Shown piece after piece: positions 1 through 7,828 of a stretch of 23,477 bases of DNA. The stretch is from Strigomonas culicis (lineage: Eukaryota; Euglenozoa; Kinetoplastea; Trypanosomatida; Trypanosomatidae). The stretch covers positions 1-23,477 of the forward strand of contig AUXH01000286.1 of assembly GCA_000482145.1 (NCBI GenBank), read 5' to 3'. The position numbers and the translations under genes were made by a program. The stretch's first letter is position 1; each line of letters opens with the position of its first letter. The notes below the pieces were generated by a model, which was given only the letters and a program-made list of their open reading frames with translations, was not told the origin of the DNA and made no database searches.

Positions 1-835
1 CGCGGCAGAGGTAGCGCAGCAGCGCCGCGTACAGCGCCTGCCGCGCGGCGGGCGAGTCCTTGGCGCCGTGTGGCGCCGCTGGCCCGTCGACGCGGAGCTC
101 GCGCGTGGCGAGCGCGCGCTGCATCCACTGGACGGCGGCCGGCGGCGGCCGCTCCGTCGCGGCGTGCGCCGCGCAGAGGCGGTCGAACTGCCTCTTGGCC
201 GCCTCCCACTCCGTGTCGACCGCGCCGCGCAGCTGGAGGGCCGCGCACCGCAGGAAGAGCGCCACGAGCTGGACGGCTGCGTCCGGCGCGCGCCGCGGCT
301 GCAGCTCCACCAGCAGCAGCGCGTCCAGCGCGGCCGGCGGGTCGCGCTGGACGACCACGTAGTACAGCGCGAGCTGCAGCGGCAGCCGCACGGCGCCGCC
401 GCCGTCGTCCGTGCGGCCGGCGTGGGGGAGAGCGAGGCTGTGGCGCCAGACGGCGAGGGCGGCGTCGCGCTCGCCGCGCAGCAGCAGCTGCGCGATCAGC
501 TCACTGGCGTACCAGCGGTCCGTGCGGCGGGCGTGGGTGGCGCGCCACACGCGCCGCAGCAGCCGGTGCACAAGGTGTCGCTGCCGCGCCGCCTCCGCAT
601 CCAGTGGAGGTGCCACGCCCACCAGCGCGGCTGCGGCCGGCGCCGGCCACAGCTGCGCTGCCAGCCGCGCCGCGCTGGGTGGCGGGACCGGCGCCGGCGG
701 CGCATGCGCGGGGAAGGAGGTGCGCACCGCGGCGGCATCGTCCGGTCGCGGAGGGGAGGGTGACGGGCGGTGGGAGGCGCGGCACGCGCTCGTGAGACCG
801 CAGAGGCGGAGCGCTAATCGTGTCCGGGTGTACAT
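1..835 (-). CDS. Helical-repeat (PPR/TPR-like) protein, probably mitochondrial; partial, C-terminus outside window
   Basis: An open frame reads leftward from the ATG at 835-833 to the window edge without a stop, giving 278 residues. The N-terminus (MYTRTRLALRLCGLTSACR) is basic, rich in Ser, Thr, Leu and Arg and free of acidic residues, as in mitochondrial presequences. A proline/alanine-rich linker follows (about residues 23-56). From about residue 80 the protein is mostly amphipathic helices rich in Ala, Leu and Arg. Residues 108-137 (ELIAQLLLRGERDAALAVW within) resemble a single PPR/TPR-like helix pair. PPR proteins in kinetoplastid mitochondria act in RNA processing and ribosomes, but the match here is only to a general helical-repeat pattern, so no specific role is assigned. 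Third codon positions are almost all G or C. An upstream ATG at 849-847 opens a short out-of-frame uORF across the start. The frame and presequence are clear; the family is uncertain. Confidence 0.7.
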   Translation of the reverse strand, partial: MYTRTRLALRLCGLTSACRASHRPSPSPPRPDDAAAVRTSFPAHAPPAPVPPPSAARLAAQLWPAPAAAALVGVAPPLDAEAARQRHLVHRLLRRVWRATHARRTDRWYASELIAQLLLRGERDAALAVWRHSLALPHAGRTDDGGGAVRLPLQLALYYVVVQRDPPAALDALLLVELQPRRAPDAAVQLVALFLRCAALQLRGAVDTEWEAAKRQFDRLCAAHAATERPPPAAVQWMQRALATRELRVDGPAAPHGAKDSPAARQALYAALLRYLCR

Positions 836-1436
836 GCGCGGACGTACATATATATGTGTGTGTGTTGCAGTTATGTTTCCGAACTTAAAATGCAGAAAAA
901 AGAAAAAAAAGAAGAGGGAAGAGGGTATATATTGTTGACTCTGATTTTTTTTGTTTGAAGAAATCATGTGTGACAGTTTCAAACTGATCGAAGGAATATA
1001 TCAATATATATTAAACAACAGTTGATTTTCTTGTTGCTACAGGTTACACAGCGAGGTGAAGTGATTGATATACATGGATTTTCTTTAATGTATACTTTTG
1101 TACATTTTTCTCTCTCGTTCCTTTTCCAAAAAGTGAGAGAGAAATACAGAAAAAAACAATAACAGTAATAACAGTACAATACAGGTTTATACAGGTGTAT
1201 ACGTAGGAGAAAAAAAAGCAAGACGAAATAGGTTTATTTGACCGCGATGCGCAAAGCAGGCGCACCGCTAACCACACAAAGTAAAAGGAAACAAGAAACA
1301 AACAGCGGAAACGAAGACGTACGCCATCCACGTTGTCCAGTGTCACTATCAGCGGATGTCTCCCTTCTTTTGAAGACGATGACCATCCCTTCTTAACTGT
1401 TCCGTTTTTTTTTTGTTGTCGTTTATGGTATGATTA
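836..1436. other. Intergenic region / 3' UTR of the DUF4586-like gene
   Basis: This is AT-rich sequence with poly-A and poly-T runs and a (GT)n stretch near 855-865. On the minus strand it should carry the 3' UTR and poly(A) site of the gene ending at 1437 and the splice acceptor of the gene starting at 835. A second pyrimidine tract on the minus strand (opposite about 1125-1165) could be an alternative acceptor. The short frames here start at non-ATG codons or are low-complexity, and none looks like a gene. Confidence 0.6.
884..926 (-). promoter_or_regulatory. Predicted trans-splice acceptor (pyrimidine tract plus AG) for the leftmost gene
   Basis: On the minus strand a long pyrimidine run (a C/T tract opposite 891-925) is followed by the first AG at 885-884. 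No further AG lies between it and the ATG at 835. This would give a 5' UTR of about 48 nt before the main start. It is predicted from the general kinetoplastid rule that the spliced leader is added at the first AG after a polypyrimidine tract. Confidence 0.55.
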
Positions 1437-2441
1437 TTATTTCGTGCTGTTCTTCGGTGCGCTATTTATTTTATGAACTGGCTGGCGCTTGAAGCTGACG
1501 GGCTCGGGCTGGCGGTAGCTATGCAGCGCGGCCTCGCTGCCAATCGTGTGCGTCATGTTGACGCGGCGGTACGTGGCGAGGCTGGGCAGGTTGCGGTCCG
1601 TCAGGTCGAGGCCCTCGCCCTTCGCGGGCTCCGCCGTCGTCAGCCCGGCGCGCCACGGCGCCGCCACCGGCATGTTCCACTTGCGCCGCGTGTGCCACGT
1701 GCGGAAGGGGTGGCGGCCGTCCTTCACGCGGCCGTCCTGGTACGGGTCCGGGATCCACTCGACGTCCCCCGTGAGGCGCATCCCCGCGGGGTGGCCGGCG
1801 TTGAAGGGCCCGTAGGACTCCACCGGCTGCCGCTCCGCCTCGCCCTCCGGCATCCACTCGTGCTGGTCGTGCTTGACGGTACCGGTCTTGAAGTGGCCGA
1901 TGCGGCCGTGGTCCGCCTTGTCGCGGTACGGGTCCTCGATGTACTCGTGCGCCTCGCCAATGTAATTGACGGGGCCGCCCGCCTTCATGCCGCCGCTGCG
2001 CTCCTTGTTCTTTGCGTCCGGCTCGCCCTCCGGCATCCACTCGTACTCGGAGAAGAGGCCGCGCTTCAGGGGGTTCTTCTTGGTGTGCACTCCGTTGATG
2101 CGCCCGGGCGCGGTGCTGCGCTGCGGCCGGCCAGGCTCCGTGTCGACCGGCACGTTGCCGCCGCCGCCGATGCCGGTGCCGCGGCCCTTGGAGAAGTCCA
2201 TGCGGTCGCCCGCCGGCCGCTCCTGCACCTTCACCGGCGCGAGCGGCTGGCGGTACGGGCCGCCGGCGCCGTACTCGTACTGGAACTGGCCGCCCGCGCG
2301 CAGGTCGTGGAAGGGTGCGCTCTCGCGGGCGATGTGGTCCTCCTCACAGTCGTAGAGGTGGTGCCAGTTCGTCCAGTGCCGCCGGTTGTCCCAGTTCTCC
2401 GGCCGCAGGTTGTGGACCGTCTCTAAGCGTCCTTCCGTCAT
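1437..2441 (-). CDS. DUF4586 (CFAP96-like) probable flagellar/cytoskeletal protein with a duplicated 61-residue unit
   Basis: The frame encodes 334 residues from the ATG at 2441 to a TAA at 1437-1439. The frame stays open upstream to a TTG at 2609, but that part is translated pyrimidine tract and UTR, so the first ATG after the predicted splice site is the start. The protein is soluble, with no signal peptide or membrane segment, and rich in Gly, Pro, Trp and Tyr. A segment beginning RGLFSEYEWMPEGE (about residues 129-140) resembles the opening of the DUF4586 domain of cilia-and-flagella-associated protein 96. The block EWMPEGE recurs at 134-140 and 195-201, each followed about 34 residues later by an IEDPY or IPDPY motif (168-172, 230-234), which defines two repeat units. 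A flagellar or microtubule-associated role is inferred from that resemblance. The family assignment is from remembered motif patterns and is tentative; the gene itself is secure. Confidence 0.6.
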   Translation of the reverse strand: MTEGRLETVHNLRPENWDNRRHWTNWHHLYDCEEDHIARESAPFHDLRAGGQFQYEYGAGGPYRQPLAPVKVQERPAGDRMDFSKGRGTGIGGGGNVPVDTEPGRPQRSTAPGRINGVHTKKNPLKRGLFSEYEWMPEGEPDAKNKERSGGMKAGGPVNYIGEAHEYIEDPYRDKADHGRIGHFKTGTVKHDQHEWMPEGEAERQPVESYGPFNAGHPAGMRLTGDVEWIPDPYQDGRVKDGRHPFRTWHTRRKWNMPVAAPWRAGLTTAEPAKGEGLDLTDRNLPSLATYRRVNMTHTIGSEAALHSYRQPEPVSFKRQPVHKINSAPKNSTK

Positions 2442-2805
2442 GGCGCCCGCTCGTGTGTGTGGACAGGGATATATGGGGTTTCTCCTAGAGGGGAAGGCCG
2501 CGCTCGTTCGATTGGGAACACACAAAAAGAGGGAAATCAAAGAAAAGCAAAACAAAACGAAAAGAAGTATCCGGAGACAGTGACTCACGGTGGTGCAAAT
2601 ATACTTCAATATTCTAATACAATGCAGAAATATGAGGGAAGAAGGAGAGATTCATACGCATAACAACAACAACTGCATGAAGAAGAGCGCTACACAACTA
2701 AACAAAACAGAAGTCCTATTTTTTATTCATTATTTATTATGTGTGTCTGTGTGTGTGTGCATAAGTGTATTTACTGTAACGGCTTTTTCTTCACTCCCCC
2801 CCCCC
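2442..2805. other. Intergenic region / 3' UTR of the sulfotransferase-like gene
   Basis: This AT-rich spacer contains a (TG)n stretch near 2741-2760 and, on the minus strand, a run of ten G residues (opposite 2796-2805) immediately after the TGA stop of the upstream gene. The acceptor for the next gene lies at 2503-2504. I see no additional gene in it. Confidence 0.6.
2503..2570 (-). promoter_or_regulatory. Predicted trans-splice acceptor for the DUF4586-like gene
   Basis: The minus strand shows a strong T/C-rich tract opposite 2519-2570, followed by the first AG at 2504-2503. The predicted 5' UTR to the ATG at 2441 is about 61 nt and contains no upstream ATG. Confidence 0.5.
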
Positions 2806-4347
2806 TCACGACTTGTACGCGTCGCTCTCCTTGAGGAAGTGGCCCGCCGGTGTGTGCCCCGCCCCGAGCGTCGTCTTCTCCAGACTGCCCAGCTTGCCAT
2901 GGTCGCTGGAGCCGATGCGCAGCGCACCCATGTTGACGTTGTCCGAGCTGCCCGCGATGCTCTCGTACTCCTGAATGTGGACGCCGAACCGCTTCTCAAA
3001 GGCGAACTCCTCAAATTGATAGATGTAGTCCTTGAACACGTCGCCGATGAGGCCCTCATGCAGGGCAAAGTAGGGCATCTGCGAGTCGTGTAGCGGCCGC
3101 GCGTTCTCCCCGTAGGCGGTCTGCCCGTTGATCATCTGCATACGGCGGTAGCGGTCGAGGTCGATGCCAAAGTGGGCGAGCGTCTTGCCGGCCAGCCGCG
3201 AGGCGTGGCGCTTGACGTCGCGGTTCGACCAGTGCACCATGCGCCGCTTCTGGTCGAACCCGCCGTAGTAGTCGATCGCGTACTGCGTGCCGCTGCCGAA
3301 GAGGCCGAGGACCTTCTCCCCCGTCAGCGCCAGCTGCGCGTCGGTCGGCGGCTTGCCGGTGTAGAGCGCGTTGTGCAGGCAGAGGGACGAACAGAGGGAC
3401 GGGATGCACTGGGCCAGCGCGCGGTGCACCCAGATCGCCCGCAGGTCCGGGAAGGTCTCGTTGAGCGCGTCCGTGCTGAGGATCGCGAGCGGGCTGTGCA
3501 GGACCCACTGGGCACGGGCGACGGCGGGCTTGGTGCCGTACTTCTGCGTCTCCATCGGGTTTTCGATCGGCTCGTACTCCTTCGCGACCGGGGTCGTCAG
3601 GTGGCCGCAGCGGTGGTACCACTGCAGCAGCTTCAGCGTCCGCTTCAGCTGCGCGTAGACGGGCGTCTGGTCCTCCTCGATGCACTCCAGCAGGTGGGTG
3701 TCCAGGCCGTGCAGCAGACCCCACGCGAGGGACTGCGGCGTCAGCAGGTGCAGCGTCAGGTCGTCGTCGATCTGCGTCGCCTGGGGCACCCGCACGCAGA
3801 GAAAGTCCGGGTGCAGGTAGGGGAAGCCGAAGAACTGCCGCCGGAAGCGGTCCACGCGGTCGCTCTCGTGCAGCATGGACGGCGTCAGCGTATCGCACTG
3901 CTTGGCGGCGAGGAAGAGGCCGGTGTGGCTCAGCACGTGCGCCGCGAAGTGCCCGTTGGACCGCGGGAGGCCCATGACGACGAGCGGCTCCTCGATCCGC
4001 TCCCGCTCAATCTCATTGCCGTTGAGGCGGTACAGCTCGTCAATGGCAAGGCGCTGCGACAGGGCGTTGATCAGGCGCGACCGCAGCCGCGCGGCCCCAT
4101 ACGCGGTCATGTTTTTCTCCCCACATGCGCGACACAGTTTGTTCCACCACCGGTAGTGCTCGATCGTCTTGTCGGGCTCCGATGGGATTTCAACGTTTGC
4201 TATGTGACACGAATCTTTCAGTACATTTTCCATGAGAAAAGACTCCGCTGTCGGCCGTCTTGTCAACAGATTGGCCGCACGGGCCGCTAAGTTACCACCT
4301 CGCACGAGGTCCCGAACACCCGACATGGCTTTTATTCTACCTACCAT
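2806..4347 (-). CDS. Sulfotransferase-fold protein (Sulfotransfer_3-like) with altered PAPS-binding motifs
   Basis: The frame gives 513 residues from the ATG at 4347 to TGA at 2806-2808. A longer frame begins at a TTG at 4392, but the first ATG of the predicted mRNA is at 4347, with a second ATG 7 codons later. The N-terminus is basic and amphipathic with few acidic residues, so mitochondrial import is possible. The order of motifs follows the Sulfotransfer_3 family. A 5' phosphosulfate-loop position reads VMGLPRSNGHF (from about residue 124). An acidic block DDDLTLHLL follows (about 194-202). WVLHSP sits at about 281-286, and the 3'-phosphate region WVHRALAQCIPSLCSS at about 306-321. Family members normally have GLPRSGTT, WVLK and HRDP at these places, so several catalytic or ligand-binding residues are replaced. 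It may be a non-enzymatic relative or use another substrate. The first 60 or so codons are less GC-biased than the rest. Confidence 0.65.
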   Translation of the reverse strand: MVGRIKAMSGVRDLVRGGNLAARAANLLTRRPTAESFLMENVLKDSCHIANVEIPSEPDKTIEHYRWWNKLCRACGEKNMTAYGAARLRSRLINALSQRLAIDELYRLNGNEIERERIEEPLVVMGLPRSNGHFAAHVLSHTGLFLAAKQCDTLTPSMLHESDRVDRFRRQFFGFPYLHPDFLCVRVPQATQIDDDLTLHLLTPQSLAWGLLHGLDTHLLECIEEDQTPVYAQLKRTLKLLQWYHRCGHLTTPVAKEYEPIENPMETQKYGTKPAVARAQWVLHSPLAILSTDALNETFPDLRAIWVHRALAQCIPSLCSSLCLHNALYTGKPPTDAQLALTGEKVLGLFGSGTQYAIDYYGGFDQKRRMVHWSNRDVKRHASRLAGKTLAHFGIDLDRYRRMQMINGQTAYGENARPLHDSQMPYFALHEGLIGDVFKDYIYQFEEFAFEKRFGVHIQEYESIAGSSDNVNMGALRIGSSDHGKLGSLEKTTLGAGHTPAGHFLKESDAYKS

Positions 4348-4787
4348 TTTCCCCACTCCTTTCTTCCACTTTTTTTTTGTTTTTAAAATCAAATGAGTGC
4401 AGAAAAGGGAGTAAGGGGAACACCAACAAATTCTGTGAAAGCGCTAAAAGAAGAGAGTGAAAGAGAGAAAAGGAAGTGTAAAATAATAATAATGATAAAA
4501 ACACTTAATACAGAAAGGAAGTTAATTATGAACGTAAGAAGCATGGAAATAAAAGACTCCCAGAGAGATTCAATGTCAAAGGGAAAACCGGTTTTATTAT
4601 TTAAAACAAGAGAAAGTAAAACCAACTCGAAACAGGGATTAATATGAAGAAAAGAAAAAACGAGAAACGAAAAAAAAAAAAGAAGCGACGCCCTTAGCTA
4701 CTAAAATAGGCCTCGTATTCTCTTTAAATGGTAAAAAAGCAACTTTTTATTTCCTACCTCTTTATTATTATGTTCGATAGTATGTTC
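4348..4787. other. Intergenic region / 3' UTR of the VTC1 gene
   Basis: This is AT-rich, purine-rich sequence on the plus strand, and so pyrimidine-rich on the transcribed minus-strand product. It contains the acceptor at 4444-4445 and poly-A runs near 4670-4682. The open frames at 4389-4647 on either strand are low-complexity products of A/T runs, and I do not regard them as genes. Confidence 0.6.
4444..4483 (-). promoter_or_regulatory. Predicted trans-splice acceptor for the sulfotransferase-like gene
   Basis: The minus strand carries an almost uninterrupted C/T tract opposite about 4447-4480, ending in TTTTAG with the AG at 4445-4444. The first ATG downstream is at 4347, giving a 5' UTR of about 96 nt with no uORF. 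Confidence 0.6.
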
Positions 4788-5324
4788 TTAACGGGAAAAG
4801 CGTGCCGTCTCCGAGAAGGTGGACACGGTTTCGTTGTACTGACGCTGCAGCGAAAAGATAGTCGCCAGGACGAGAGACGTCCCAAGGACAATAACCAGCA
4901 TGGTGGGGCCACGCGTATCGTCATAACGCATGGGCTCACGCATGTAGATCTTATTCGCACGGTCACGGAAAATGAAAAGCGAGTACACCATAAAAACAAT
5001 TGAGACAGGAAGCAAGACCAAACCGGCAAGCTCCGCCCCATTGCTGGAGGCGTCACCAAAATTCAACAAGGTTAGTGACATCAGACCCACCATCACAGAG
5101 ATTGAAAGCCACTTCAGAAACGTACGCTCGTTAGCAAAGAAGGTCTTGGGATCGATCTTTTGCGGCACACAGATGCGCTTATCGTTAACAGATCCCGTTA
5201 AGTTACGGCCACCGGGTCCCTGCAGGTTCTGATACTTGTCGTCGCCTTCATCCTGCCCATCCGCCCATGGCTTCTGAGACCCAGAAACACAGCAGAGGTA
5301 TGACAAGCCTTTACTCGCGTCCAT
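4788..5324 (-). CDS. VTC1: Vacuolar transporter chaperone 1 (VTC1), DUF202 membrane protein
   Basis: The frame encodes 178 residues from the ATG at 5324 to TAA at 4788-4790. The first 55 residues are hydrophilic. A DUF202 domain follows, with the signature KTFFANERTFLKW (about 60-72) and three membrane helices at about 72-90, 99-118 and 141-159. This is the topology of VTC1, the small subunit of the vacuolar transporter chaperone complex that works with VTC4 to make polyphosphate and pass it across the acidocalcisome membrane. The length fits trypanosomatid VTC1 proteins, which carry an N-terminal extension relative to the yeast protein. The basic residues in and after the signature (Arg67, Lys71) are in the expected places. 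Third-position GC is intermediate, between the GC-rich genes to the left and the AT-leaning genes to the right. Confidence 0.9.
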   Translation of the reverse strand: MDASKGLSYLCCVSGSQKPWADGQDEGDDKYQNLQGPGGRNLTGSVNDKRICVPQKIDPKTFFANERTFLKWLSISVMVGLMSLTLLNFGDASSNGAELAGLVLLPVSIVFMVYSLFIFRDRANKIYMREPMRYDDTRGPTMLVIVLGTSLVLATIFSLQRQYNETVSTFSETARFSR

Positions 5325-5648
5325 GTCTTTCCTTCTTAGAGTTTATTTTCTTTTTTTGATTATTTCTTTTTTCTTGGCTTCTGGAAGCAGTAGCTGTTAA
5401 ATCGTATTCTCGCTAAAAACTACACAGTAGTAAACCTTTTTTTTTTGAAAAGAAAGAGAGAAAAACAAGAGGAAGAACAATTACAAAAACATCAACAAAA
5501 ATAAAAGAGATGGTAAAATGGGTAACACTTTTTTTTTTCGTGAGTGTATTTTTATTGTTTCAGCATTAAGAATGAGGTCGCAAACGAAACCAGAAGGTAC
5601 ACTGATGCGTACCAAAACAATTAATAAAGCACTCTAAAAGGTTGAATC
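5325..5648. other. Intergenic region / 3' UTR of the four-helix membrane protein gene
   Basis: This AT-rich spacer with poly-T runs (around 5440-5450 and 5529-5538) separates two minus-strand genes. It contains the VTC1 splice signals and presumably the poly(A) site of the upstream gene. I see no other feature. Confidence 0.55.
5420..5490 (-). promoter_or_regulatory. Predicted trans-splice acceptor for VTC1
   Basis: The minus strand has a T/C-rich tract (opposite about 5449-5485), a run of A and G, and then the first clear AG at 5421-5420. Other AGs follow before the ATG at 5324, so the exact site is uncertain. The predicted leader of about 95 nt has no upstream ATG. Confidence 0.45.
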
Positions 5649-6236
5649 CTACTGTGAATCAGGTACAGGAATGAAAATGTCCTGTGATGGATTGTGTGCA
5701 GCAATGTAATTCACTGTAAATACACACGCTGAAATGAAGAGTCTCCACAGGGATGTGTATCCCAGATAATTCTGCAGCGACATCCGCCAGTGCAATGCAT
5801 AAGCAGGGCCATTAACAATAAAGCTCAGAATATGAAGAAAAATAAGAACGAGTATTCCAGGAAAAAGGAAAGAGAATAATGTAAAGCTGAAAAGACGACG
5901 TTGTCCTTTATCGACACAGATCGGATGCAAAAAAGAAGGTAGCTTGGCGAGAGCTGTCATTTTCAGCGGTGCTCTCTCACCTGTTGCTATTGTCCTTGTT
6001 ATTTGAAAAGATGTACTAAACACCATGATACTAGTTAAAAATGTATAGCTTAACACGTTTACCAAGAGCGAAGGGTACACAAATTCAGGTGGCATGCTTT
6101 TTTCAACATACTGCTGCTTCTCCAGATAATAAGTCGAGCACAGGGATACGGTTGAAGACGTCGCAAATGCAATGGCAAAATGAGGACTATACAACAACTT
6201 GGAGATTGAGTCGATTTCTGCGTTTTGTCTCGACAT
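5649..6236 (-). CDS. Hypothetical four-helix integral membrane protein
   Basis: The frame encodes 195 residues from the ATG at 6236 to TAG at 5649-5651. I do not recognise the family. Hydrophobic segments lie at about residues 19-36, 55-76, 114-141 and 160-180, with a basic loop between helices 2 and 3 (TGERAPLKMTALAKL, about 85-99) and DKGQRR before helix 3. Both termini are hydrophilic. There is no cleavable signal peptide. The arrangement suggests a small polytopic membrane protein; the organelle cannot be told. Third codon positions are AT-leaning. It sits between VTC1 and a COQ9-like gene, but co-transcription in this kind of genome says little about function. The long frame, clear ATG and predicted acceptor upstream support a real gene. 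Confidence 0.75.
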   Translation of the reverse strand: MSRQNAEIDSISKLLYSPHFAIAFATSSTVSLCSTYYLEKQQYVEKSMPPEFVYPSLLVNVLSYTFLTSIMVFSTSFQITRTIATGERAPLKMTALAKLPSFLHPICVDKGQRRLFSFTLFSFLFPGILVLIFLHILSFIVNGPAYALHWRMSLQNYLGYTSLWRLFISACVFTVNYIAAHNPSQDIFIPVPDSQ

Positions 6237-6974
6237 GATTTATAATTGTAATTATTTTGTAATGATCTATTGCTTATTGCTCTTAAAATAATAATAATAA
6301 TAAAGAATACAAGGACAGAGGAGGGGTGTGAACAACGAAGTCAATAGCAACAACAACAAGAAAATAACACCTGCAAGTTTGGAACAAACACAACGTAACT
6401 GAGCAAACTCAACGAAAATATATGTTTTTTTTTCTTAGTAAACATATTATACTCATGATTTTGTGGATTTGTTGCTGTTATAGTTATTTATTTTGTAAGG
6501 TACACTTCTTATATTTTTGTGTATTATATAGAAGTATTTGTGATTCATGTATAACCATAATTCTTACTTTGGGCGAACGTCAAAAAGAAGGAAAGCAAAA
6601 GAAAAAAAATTACAAAAGGAGGAACACCAACAATGACTCTATCAGTCACCATGTTAAAGCAAAATTAAAGGACCAACAAAATAATGGCGGTAAAAATATG
6701 GAGACTAGAAGGAGCAAATTAAAAAAAAAAGTGACAATCATGATGAAGCGAACACCAATAATAAAAACACACAGTGTTTACATAAAATAAATGTCCATAA
6801 GGAATTATCACGCACTTCCAAATGGGCCTTCGATTACTATAATCACTGTCATTATTATTATAAAAAAAATGAATGCACTGATTTTTTTTTGAAGCAATAA
6901 CAAGGAAATTTCTCCTCTTCCATTTTTATTTCTCAAATGAGATATTATTGTGTAACTGTTCCGCTCGTGCTGGT
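6237..6974. other. Intergenic region / 3' UTR of the COQ9-like gene
   Basis: This is a 738-base AT-rich gap between two minus-strand genes. It has a (TAA)n patch near 6288-6303 and many A and T homopolymers. A 122-codon plus-strand frame at 6422-6790 is Lys/Asn/Ile low-complexity on the non-coding strand of the array, and I do not call it. Apart from the splice acceptor near 6282 I see no function. Confidence 0.6.
6282..6345 (-). promoter_or_regulatory. Predicted trans-splice acceptor for the four-helix membrane protein gene
   Basis: The minus strand shows a C/T-rich stretch (opposite about 6305-6345), a run of TTA triplets, and the first AG at 6283-6282. The leader of about 45 nt has no ATG before 6236. 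The interrupted tract makes this weaker than the other predicted acceptors. Confidence 0.4.
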
Positions 6975-7802
6975 TTAAAATAAACAGTGTGTCATTTTTT
7001 TTGCCAATGCTTTTGTTTCTGCTTTCCCAGCTGAAGTATCACCTAAAAGGGAAGTGACACATGTGCAGTAAATAAAACCTAATTGTGCGCGCTTCATGTA
7101 CCAATCCATGCTAAAGTTAGAAGTGCTCATGTGCGGGCCACTGGACAGTGGAACTCCTGCAATAAATGTTCGCAGAAACTTGGCCGTGTTGGAAAGCGGA
7201 GATTTGGATGAGGAGGATTCTTCATTGCCGATTGGAATATAAGAGGACATTACTTTAGACTGTATGATTTGTTTGGCTGGGAGGAGAAGTTGGTTGAGGT
7301 TTTCTACTCTCTCAATGTAAAAGCTAGATGAATCCACAAATTCTGTCAATGTGATGAGTGTGTAGGGGATATTTTGTGTTTGGTACTCAACTCCTACTGC
7401 GCTGGGCCACTTTTCACAGTACGGCATCAGCGCTTCCAGTTTTTTAATGATTGCAGATGCCGCAACATCTTTGGAAGTTGGGGGAAAAAAGCGGTTATTG
7501 ATGTAGTCTTCTTCATTGCGCACTATAGTGTTAATAATATTTTCTGAGCTGTATACTTCATCCAAGTACTTCTGAGTAATAGTCGTAGTATCCTTGGCAA
7601 CATATTCCACAAGTGCAGCAGGAAAACCGCGCTCAAACATGACTGACAGTGTGGAAGGTGTAACTGTGCTTTTATGCTCCACTTCGTTCAAGGCTTTCAG
7701 AAGTGCATCATTCGTAAAACCGACCGCAGGCACATGCTTTTTTGCTTGCTCAAGCAGACTAAATCTCAGGTGATAAAGCTCCGGACTAAGTGTGGCAAAC
7801 AT
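6975..7802 (-). CDS. COQ9: COQ9-like protein (ubiquinone biosynthesis), with an insertion and a shortened C-terminus
   Basis: The frame gives 275 residues from the ATG at 7802 to TAA at 6975-6977. Three COQ9 family signatures are visible in order. The N-terminal helix-turn-helix-like segment is LLEQAKKHVPAVGFTNDALL (16-35). The helix KKLEALMPYCEKWPSAVG (120-137) continues to NIPYTLITLTEFVD. The lipid-binding C-terminal block is DWYMKRAQLGFIY (233-245). COQ9 is a mitochondrial lipid-binding protein that supports COQ7 in coenzyme Q synthesis. Two points are odd. About 76 residues, partly a serine-rich run (196-201), separate the VD motif (156-157) from DWYMKR, where other COQ9 proteins have only a short loop. 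The end after residue 254 lacks the usual TW..L..R region. No long presequence is seen. In the first 55 codons only 24 end in G or C. This is the first gene left of the strand switch. Confidence 0.7.
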   Translation of the reverse strand: MFATLSPELYHLRFSLLEQAKKHVPAVGFTNDALLKALNEVEHKSTVTPSTLSVMFERGFPAALVEYVAKDTTTITQKYLDEVYSSENIINTIVRNEEDYINNRFFPPTSKDVAASAIIKKLEALMPYCEKWPSAVGVEYQTQNIPYTLITLTEFVDSSSFYIERVENLNQLLLPAKQIIQSKVMSSYIPIGNEESSSSKSPLSNTAKFLRTFIAGVPLSSGPHMSTSNFSMDWYMKRAQLGFIYCTCVTSLLGDTSAGKAETKALAKKMTHCLF

Positions 7803-7828
7803 TGTTTTGATTTAATTTTTTTTTTATC

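Noticed and set aside
68..795. Long plus-strand frames of about 230-240 codons at the left edge
   Set aside because: Their products are Arg/Ala low-complexity. The minus-strand frame through the same bases has a presequence-like start and regular helical repeats, and agrees with the direction of the array.
1044..1346. A 100-codon minus-strand frame downstream of the DUF4586-like gene
   Set aside because: It begins with GTG rather than ATG, is made of Phe/Leu/Cys/Tyr-rich low-complexity, and lies in the expected 3' UTR.
2442..2609. A 56-residue hydrophobic N-terminal extension of the DUF4586-like protein, resembling a signal peptide
   Set aside because: It would start at a TTG codon, and its hydrophobic stretch is the translation of the pyrimidine tract used for trans-splicing. 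The first ATG is at 2441.
4348..4392. A 15-residue extension of the sulfotransferase-like protein
   Set aside because: It starts at TTG and is encoded by A-rich leader sequence. The first ATG is at 4347.
6422..6790. A 122-codon plus-strand frame in the COQ9 3' region
   Set aside because: It is Lys/Asn/Ile-rich low-complexity from AT-rich DNA and opposite to the direction of the surrounding array.
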